From assembly GCA_003427395.1 (NCBI GenBank), contig BFEA01001103.1, positions 28,992-65,067 of the forward strand: a stretch of DNA of 36,076 nucleotides, in the 5' to 3' direction. A model generated the notes under the pieces. The model was not told where the DNA came from. It saw only the letters and a program-made list of their open reading frames with translations, and made no database searches. Within the stretch, counting starts at the first letter, position 1. Every line of letters starts with the position of its first letter. Below are positions 29,998-36,076 of the stretch, piece by piece. The DNA is from Chara braunii. Taxonomy: Eukaryota; Streptophyta; Charophyceae; Charales; Characeae. The translations under genes and the position numbers were made by a program.

Positions 29998-30120
29998 ATG
30001 ACGACACTCTCTCTTTTCTCGCCACTTGTCGCTCCCTTGTTGCTAAGCGTTTGTCACGCGTTGTAATGACACTCTCTCTTTTCTCGCCACCTGTCACTCC
30101 CTTGCCGCTGCGTGTTTGTC
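29998..30120. repeat. Two-unit tandem repeat of about 65 bp
   Basis: gacactctctcttttctcgc plus cac(t/c)tgtc(g/a)ctcccttg occurs at about 30002 and again at about 30067, with diverged tails ending in gtttgtc. No coding potential. Confidence 0.8.
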
Positions 30121-30235
30121 CGCTTTTTCCAGCTGTTTTCGTTTGAAAATGCCCAAAAAATAGGCAAAAACCTTTAGTCCTTTTTACACCATGTCTGGGC
30201 TGTGGTGGGTGGGAGCGGGGAACGTTCCCGCGCTT

Positions 30236-30525
30236 ATGGGATGAAGACGAAGGGTTGAAGGGGGGGAGGAGATGAAGATGGAGCTGGAAGAGACTGCGCA
30301 GCTCCGACGCGGACTCAACACACACGCACTCCAAATGTGCAAAATGAAGAATAAACGAAAACAGATTGCAGTTGGGGTATACCCCCTGCGGACTGATTCG
30401 ACTGGACAGGACTGGGCTGAAACAGCACACAGCCTGTGGGGTTAGGCCACGACTTGGTCCCACTGGCCAAACAGGCAAATAGCCCGATAGGCCCTGGTTG
30501 TAGGCCAGGATAGATAGAGGCCGGC
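30236..30525 (-). mobile_element. Third chromovirus LTR fragment
   Basis: Closely matches the part of the C2 LTR at about 31050-31380 in the same (antisense) orientation: gacgaagggttgaagggg, gactcaacacacacgcac, ggggtatacccc, cctggttgtaggccagga. It lacks the terminal bases of the LTR and a 38-bp segment present in C2, so it is a partial, older or recombined copy. Confidence 0.85.

Positions 30526-30530
<5 letters not shown>

Positions 30531-30574
<44 letters not shown>
30531..30574. repeat. (TG)22 microsatellite
   Basis: Uninterrupted TG dinucleotides directly abutting the third LTR fragment. Confidence 0.97.
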
Positions 30575-30576
<2 letters not shown>

Positions 30577-31019
30577 CGTTCGTTATTTTAGCTTCCACTT
30601 TTATAAATTTTAATCCTGACAGCTACTCTGTTCCCATCGTTGGAAGCCCATGCCACCTCTTTTTCGTGTTTGAAGAGCCGTTATAGTCGAATACTCCTCG
30701 AGGTGAATGGAGTCACAACCCTCGAGGAGAAGTTCGAAAGTGAAAGCTGAAGACCGGTCAGAGCATCAGAGGGGTTGCACGCGGTCTTAAGGGAATTTGA
30801 GATTGGAGGTGGAAGGAGGAAGAAAGGTCAGAGGGTTAAGATGGGTTATATCAAATCCAATGACATGTAAGCAATCACAACCGTAGAACCAAAATTTAAA
30901 GTGAGAGTTGAGGAAGGGTTATGGAGGATCTTTGATGGCCAAGGGAATGTGGGATTGCCAACTTGGTCTTTCGACGCTTTCCGCCAACCTGCAACTTGTG
31001 CGAAGAAGCGAGACTCCAT
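30575..31019. other. Spacer without a recognisable gene
   Basis: No open frame with domain similarity. It contains a ctcgagg-type inverted word pair near 30696-30726 (actcctcgaggtg ... accctcgaggag). It separates the third LTR fragment from the C2 LTR. Confidence 0.5.
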
Positions 31020-32060
31020 GTGATGGACCCGCCGAGATAGCAGCCCATCAGGATTAAGACGAAGGGTTGAAGGGGGGAGGAGATGGAGATGGAGCTGAAA
31101 GGGACAACGCAACTCCGACGCAGACTCAACACGCACGTACTCCAAAGTGCAAAATGAAGAACGAATGGAAAACATACAACAATTGGGGTATACCCCAGTG
31201 GACTGACTAGACTGGACTTTATTGGCCTGGTATCGACAGTGGTACGGGGTAGGACTGGACTGGACTGGAACAACACACAGCCTGCGGGGTCAGGCGACGA
31301 TCTGGTCCCACATGCCGAACAAGCAAATAGCCTGATAGACCCTGGTTGTAGGCCAGGACAGATAGAGGTCCGTTGCACGATCCTCAAACATGTAGTCGAT
31401 CGCAAGAGCCATAAACACGCTATCCACAAAAGCAGCGGAACTCTGTAATAAAAAAACCAGAGAAATATAGGATGAGGGGAAAGCTCCATGCAGAGTCCAT
31501 GCGAGGCAGCCTAAGCCACATAATGTCAAATGAAAAGCACGTGTCTCGTATACACATCCTAGCGAACAACAGAAAATGAAATGTAGCAACATACAATCGT
31601 AAGGTCCTGGAGGCAATTGCCTCAATGCTGAAAAAGAAAAAGAGCAATATGTCACAAGTAATGTCATGTCGCTAAACCACTAAGAGTGGGATGGTCTCAG
31701 AGGAAGTGAATTCAACCTAAAAGTCAAAACTCCTAAGAGCAGTTACACACGAGGTGGGGTAGGTCATTAGGCTCAGGGTGAGGGCGTGGTAGCGATGCAA
31801 AACCAACAGATAGAGCATCAAGGCAGGTATTGCTTGACGAATGGGTGACACCATGCAGGGTCGACCGTAAAAGGGGAGTTTGGAATAGGGTGGACATATG
31901 CCTAACTAAAGGCATGCAATGGTCGACACTAGGGTGATGAGGGATGCAGTGGGTGAGGGAAACATGCACACAACTCACCGACTGGGGGAGGGAGCTAGAT
32001 CTGGGAGCAGGGAAGTCAAGATAACGCTACGGTCCCAATGCCTATGCGATACCAAGAAAG
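31020..32060 (-). mobile_element. C2 LTR and 3' untranslated region
   Basis: Reverse-orientation homologue of 28330-29409. On the + strand it begins with tgatggacccgccgagatag at 31021, the complement of the LTR end, and extends through matches to the C1 3' UTR up to the end of the chromodomain frame. It carries an extra segment near 31215-31255 that is absent from the third LTR fragment. Confidence 0.75.
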
Positions 32061-32331
32061 AACCCAACTCAGAGAAACCCGACTAAGTGAGAACCATCAT
32101 GCGACACATGCAAGGAAATACATACAGGGTAGGGTGGTGGCGTGAAGGAGTCACGTCCAAAGTAGCTAAAGTCGATAAGGTAGCTGAAGTTGTTGAAGTG
32201 GTCGATGACGTCGATAAAGTAGGAGTCGAGTCGATGTCGAAGCAGAGCCGCAAAACACTGACATCCTGAAGAAGCTGGTGATGGAGAGTCTGAAGGTGTG
32301 AGTCCGTAGGGAGAAGTAGGTGATCAGAGTG

Positions 32332-32868
32332 TCAGTCGTCGAGACGCCGAAGGCGACGACGAGTGTGGTGTGGACGTGCGGAGGCATCCGTCTGATGCTG
32401 AAGAACGACCTCAGAGGGAGCGGGCTTGTCCTTAGCAATCTCCTCAGCCGGAGGAGGAAAAGGGTCAGTCGGTTGAGGAGGAGCAGATGTCTTCGCACGA
32501 CGGGCACGATCATATGCACGCACCAACATTTGGGCGTGCTCCAGGTGCTCGAGGGGCTCCCAAGTAGCCTCCTCATCAGGATAGCCCTTCCAACGCACAA
32601 GGTACTCGATGCGTGGAGGGGTATCGTCGGTAACTATGTGAGATACGATGTTGGAAACGACAAACTCCTTGTGAATGTCCAGCATGATAAGTGAAGGTCG
32701 TTCGTAAGGACGTCCGGCGAAGCGCTCGGACGGTCTGCGATAAAGACACTGAAGGATGCAGCATGGACCGAAGAAGCGACGCCGAAAGTTGTGAAGCGTA
32801 TCCGCTTCAAAGTTCAAGTGGCGTGTGTTGACAAGCACCTCGTCACCGACTTTGAATGGATGATCCAT
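32332..32868 (-). pseudogene. pol: C2 integrase C-terminus and chromodomain
   Basis: A 178-codon frame reading MDHPFKVGDEVLVNTRHLNF, RRRFFGPCCILQ, then directly YRRPSERFAGRPYERP and a good chromodomain (KEFVVSNIVSH, RIEYLVRWKGYPDEEATWEP, LEHLEHAQMLVRAYD). Relative to C1 about 35 codons between GPC-ILQ and YRRPSERF are missing without loss of frame, removing the core of the GPY/F-type module. The chromodomain itself is as well preserved as in C1. Confidence 0.85.
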
Positions 32869-32883
32869 TTGTGATCCGTACGC

Positions 32884-33720
32884 TCATGCGGCCATGCGAG
32901 TCTGGGAGTCGGCTAGACTCTCATGTGCACGCTTCATAATCGTCGCCATGTGGGCGATCCAGTCGTAAAGCGCAGAACAACGACTGTCTGGGCACAACCG
33001 CGACGGTCGTAGGAAGTCTGCGAGTACGTTAGGGAGGTAGCTCAGGTCGCAATAGAATGGCGACATCCCTGAGGTTGGCGAAACGACGTGGTTGTACGCA
33101 ATCTTCACATGGCCTAAGTGTAAGTCCCACTCTTGGAAACCCCTGATAAACTTTCGAAGGATATTATCGCGAGTTTATTGGCGACCTCAGTCTGACCATC
33201 CGTCCGAGGGTGGTAAGACAATGAGAAGCGTAGCTGGGATCCGTACACCTCGTGTAGGCGTTGCCAGAATGTGTTGGTAAAGCGTGGGTCACGATCGAAG
33301 ATGATGCTCTGTGGTAAGCAGTGATCTTTCACGACTCGGTCGAAGACGATGTCGGCGACCTCATGAGCGCTAATGCGATCGTGGCACGACACAAAACGTG
33401 TATGCTTCGTGAAGAGATCGATGATGACCAAGATAGCATCATGACCGCGCTCACTAGGTGCAAGAAGGGGACGAATGAAATCTATCGAGATGGACTGCCA
33501 ACAACCCTTAGGTATGGGTAGGGGCTGAAGTAACTGATATGGAAGGTGGTTCACACTATTCACCTCCTGACAGGTAGGACACTCCTTGATGTAGGCTTTG
33601 ACGAAGTCTGTGGACTTCGGCCAAACGTATAGGTGGAAAAAACAAGCCAACGTCTTGTGGAAGCCCATATGACCGGTAGCTGCCTTATCATGGAACTCGA
33701 TTACAGCCTGGACACGGAGC
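32884..33720 (-). pseudogene. pol: C2 integrase zinc finger and core
   Basis: The - strand frame 33114-33668 shows GHMGFHKTLACFFHLYVWP and CPTCQEVN (zinc finger), SIDFIRPLLAPSERGHDAIL (first Asp), IIFDRDPRFTNTFWQ (second Asp) and HPRTDGQTEVANK (Glu). A further frame at 32884-33108 continues with AYNHVVSPTSGMSPFYCDL. All three catalytic positions are retained, but a frameshift near 33110-33130 separates the parts and the usual NILRKF stretch is decayed. Confidence 0.82.
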
Positions 33721-34402
33721 TATCCGGTGGAGGGAACGCAGATATGTGGTTCTAGCTGACCAAATCTTCCATACAAGTACACAAGGTCGTTCTCACCGAG
33801 TGAGTATGAGGGAATGGTCTTGCCACTCCGCAGTGTCGCGTGGATGGCGCGATAATCCGGGCAGTGGCGGTACTGAGTGCGATATGCGTCGATTACCGAC
33901 TGATCAACAGTGGTGATGAAGATAGCAGCAAGATGGATGGATTCATGATTGTGATCAGGATGGTGGGACAAGGCATCGACGATGCGGTTCATTTCACCCT
34001 TGATGGGCTAAGTGGTGAAACTGAACTCGGATAAATCACGCCACCAATGTGTCTGTCGAGGGGAAAGGTTGGGCTACGTGAGGAAAGCCTGGACAACTTA
34101 GTTGTCCGTGCACACTGTGAAGGGCACCCGTGCAATCTGTGCAGATAATGACACCATTGCCAGGTAGCATAAACTACCGCAAGATCCTCACGTTCATCGG
34201 TAGTGTACTTTTTCTCGACAGACACTAGCCGACGGGAGTAGAAAGCGATCGGGCAATCCCCAGCACGAGCCTCGACAATCCCATCCTCCTCGATGGTCGG
34301 GGAGTAAGTAACGGGAGGATTGTTAGTGGAGGGATGTGGTGGGAGGATAGGCGTCAGTCGAGAAGCAGTGTCAGCAGGAAGGGGGGGGGGAAGGAGGAAC
34401 AT
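33720..34402 (-). pseudogene. pol: C2 RNase H and Pro-rich linker
   Basis: Frame 33989-34402 holds a Pro/Thr-rich linker, then EARAGDCPIAFYSRRLVSVE and TTDEREDLAVVYATWQW (Glu). The true frame then shifts; the Asp of CTDN and the final Asp in VDALSHHPDH (frame 33720-33992) are recognisable. Several Gln/Lys positions are replaced by stops. The linker is about 115 bp longer than in C1 and probably represents the ancestral state. Confidence 0.78.
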
Positions 34403-34429
34403 GGGGATAAGGTAAATCAGGAGGAGAGG

Positions 34430-35573
34430 GAAACACCTGAGAAAGTACGGTTCCTACTGCAAAATCTGACGCATCTGTGGTGATGATGAAGGGACGATCA
34501 AAATTGGGAAGTCAAAAAACCGACGCACAAGTCACTGCCTTCTTGAGGGCATGAAAGGCATCCTCGCAGAGGGGTGTCCAAAACATGGCGGGTTCTTCCG
34601 GAGGAGGGTGGAGGTAAGGACATAGGAATACCTAGCGTATCCCTCGATGGAATTACTATAGTAGCTAGTGAGGTCTAGGAAACTGCGAAGTTGCTTGGCA
34701 TATGTGGGGAGGGGCCACTCTGCAATAGCAGTGATCTTCGCGTCATCCATGTGCAGACCCTGGTCACACACATGGTGTCCTAGGAAGTTCACTTTGCGTT
34801 GGGCAAAGCGGCACTTACTGAGCTTTGCATAGAAGTCATGCTTGCGTAAGCGTTGGAGGACATGGCGGAGGTGTCTGAGATGGTCTTCTAAGTTACGAAT
34901 GTAGATCAGGATATCGTCCAGGTATACGAGAACGTATTTATCAAGGATGTCCCTGAAGATATCGTTCATCGCCCCGTTTGGAAGGTGACAGGTGTGTTGG
35001 TGAGGCCGAATGGCATGACCTTGAACTCGTAGTGGCCGAAGCGTGACCGAAAGACGGTTTTCGGTTAATCCTTTGCGGTAACGCGAATCTGGTGATAACC
35101 GCCACAAAGGTCGATCTTCGTGAAGAAGCGGTTGCCTGCCAGACGGTCAAACATCTCATCGGCACGAGGCATGGGATAATTGTTTTTAACCGTGTAACGG
35201 TTAAGGCCGCCGTAGTCAATGCAGAGGCGAAGAGTTTCGTCCGCTTTGCGAACAAAGAGGATGGGTGCACCCCAAGAGGAGTTACTAAGTTTAATGAAAC
35301 CCAGTCGAAGGAGCTCCTCAAGCTAACACTTGAGTTCCGTCGTCTTTGGAATTGAGAAGCGGTGCACCCTAAGGGGAGTTACTGGGTTTAATGATACCCA
35401 ATCGAAGGAGCTCCTCAAGTTGACGCTTGAGCTCGGTTGCCTTTGGAATCGAGAGTCGGTAGGGTGCCTGATGGTGGACACGATAGTCAGGCATAAGCTG
35501 GATAGAATGCTCAACATCGCGCATCAGAGGGATCCGAGTATATGAGAAATACGAGGGTAAAATGTCGCGGTAC
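34430..35573 (-). pseudogene. pol: C2 reverse transcriptase
   Basis: Fragments in order on the - strand: EYRDILPSYFSYTRIPL, HSIQLMPDYRVHHQAPYRLS (35656-35369 frame), then [36 protein letters not shown] (catalytic Asp), a stop at a Gln position, [15 protein letters not shown], and after a two-base insertion KYVLVYLDDILIYIRNLEDH (catalytic Asp pair) in the frame 34532-35107. An internal duplication at 35266-35456 further disrupts the N-terminal part. Confidence 0.82.
35266..35456. repeat. Imperfect tandem duplication inside C2 RT
   Basis: About 94 bp starting gtgcacccCaagAGGagtta at 35266 repeats from 35363 as gtgcacccTaagGGGagtta and ends at about 35456. The two copies differ at roughly 15 positions, so this is either an old duplication or a recombination between two different family members. 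Confidence 0.85.
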
Positions 35574-35656
35574 TCTATGTTGCATGCCCGGCCGTGACCG
35601 GGGGGTGAAGTCGGCCTCGGCCGTCGGCCAAATCGGTCGGGTTCGGCCACGGCCAT
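35574..35656. other. GGCCG-rich segment next to the truncated C2 end
   Basis: Clustered ggccg, tcggc and accgg words in both orientations, with no coding potential. It marks the change from C2 to unrelated low-complexity DNA. Confidence 0.5.
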
Positions 35657-35766
35657 AGGGCTAAAAAAACCCTACGCCCATATTTTTTTCGATTTTTCAC
35701 GTCGGAAGAAAAAAAAAAAAGTATGGGCGTGTAGGGCTAAAAAAGCCCTACATGCCCATTTTTTTA
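35657..35766. repeat. Direct and inverted AGGGCTAAAAAA modules
   Basis: agggctaaaaaaaccctac plus gcccatattttttt at 35657 recurs 76 bp later at 35733 as agggctaaaaaagccctac plus atgcccattttttta. Between them 35722-35736 (tatgggcgtgtaggg) is the near-perfect reverse complement of 35670-35682, so the block can fold into a stem with A and T runs in the arms. Confidence 0.85.
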
Positions 35767-35913
35767 TTTTTTTTTGTCTGACATTCCGCGCCGCGCGGAA
35801 AAACAAAAACCGGAACCAAAAAAAAAAAAAAAAAAAGACCCGCGGGGCCGTTTCGGCCCTGTTTCAGTGCCACTGGGTGGGGGCGGTGGGTCCAGGTCCG
35901 GGCCACGGCAAAT

Positions 35914-35961
35914 CTGTTGCCGTTTCAGATAAATGCTGCCATTTATCTGAAACGGCAACAG
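35914..35961. repeat. Perfect 22-bp hairpin with 4-nt loop
   Basis: 35914-35935 (ctgttgccgtttcagataaa plus tg) is the exact reverse complement of 35940-35961, with loop ctgc. The word ctgttgccgtt appears again immediately downstream at about 35968-35978. A foldback element remnant or a small-RNA precursor are possible. Confidence 0.97.
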
Positions 35962-36004
35962 TTCTTGCTGTTGCCGTTAAGCTGCCGCCTTGCCTGCTCG
36001 CACG

Positions 36005-36006
<2 letters not shown>

Positions 36007-36044
<38 letters not shown>

Positions 36045-36076
36045 GAGAGAGAGCAAGAGAGAGAGAGAGAGAGAGA
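36007..36076. repeat. (GA)n microsatellite at window end
   Basis: Nearly uninterrupted GA dinucleotides with two single-base interruptions (gata, gcaa), running to the end of the window. Confidence 0.97.

Larger units (their letters stand above)
31020..35573 (-). mobile_element. Element C2: antisense chromovirus copy, 5'-truncated
   Basis: Same family as C1, in the opposite orientation, with RT, RNase H, integrase, chromodomain and LTR. Similarity to C1 stops at about 35573 just inside the RT N-terminus (EYRDILPSYFSYTRIPL). By eye the proteins are roughly 80 percent identical to C1. Numerous stops and frameshifts make it non-functional. It contains no ambiguous bases, unlike C1. Confidence 0.85.

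Noticed and set aside
29996-30598. 200-codon - strand frame with a His/Thr repeat
   Set aside because: The repeat part is the (TG)n microsatellite and the rest overlaps the third LTR fragment; no protein domain.

Overview
This window looks like repeat-rich nuclear heterochromatin of a eukaryote. I find no intact host gene, rRNA, bacterial gene or CRISPR array. The chromodomain-bearing Ty3/gypsy retroelements, long satellite arrays, dense microsatellites and roughly balanced base composition fit a plant or streptophyte alga. A charophyte such as Chara is my best guess from general impression; nothing in the sequence proves it. The window begins in poly-T and ends in a (GA)n run, so it may be a whole contig.

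Layout. 1-1.75 kb: minisatellite, unassigned sequence, and the start of an antisense LTR. 1.75-3.8 kb: antisense decayed Ty3/gypsy pol (element A: RNase H, integrase, chromodomain) with its polypurine tract and LTR edge. 3.8-7.5 kb: non-coding sequence with a 26-bp tandem repeat and a field of diverged duplicated units that carry hairpins. 7.55-12.9 kb: a satellite block bounded by polypyrimidine tracts. It holds about 38 units of 91 bp, part of them in a four-monomer higher-order repeat, followed by about 16 units of about 80 bp. 12.9-15.7 kb: no recognisable gene. 15.7-19.4 kb: four tandem, same-strand, degenerate copies of one unrecognised protein family. 19.75-24.9 kb: decayed gag-PR-RT-RNase H of a divergent Ty3/gypsy element (element B), with no integrase. 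24.9-29.4 kb: a 5'-truncated chromovirus on the + strand (element C1). 31.0-35.6 kb: a second copy of that chromovirus on the - strand (element C2), tail-to-tail with C1. The 1.6-kb spacer between them holds a third LTR fragment, a palindromic ATC microsatellite and a possible SINE fragment. 35.6-36.1 kb: GC- and A/T-rich repeats with a perfect 22-bp hairpin.

How the parts relate. All pol genes are broken by stops and frameshifts, so none is expected to be autonomous. Many of the stops can be read as G-to-A or C-to-T changes (Trp or Arg codons to TGA), as expected for long-silenced, methylated repeats. The least explained piece is the four-copy protein family immediately upstream of, and in the same orientation as, the element B gag. 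It resembles the position of the extra ORF before gag in Ogre-type plant elements, but it is repeated four times and I recognise no domain in it.
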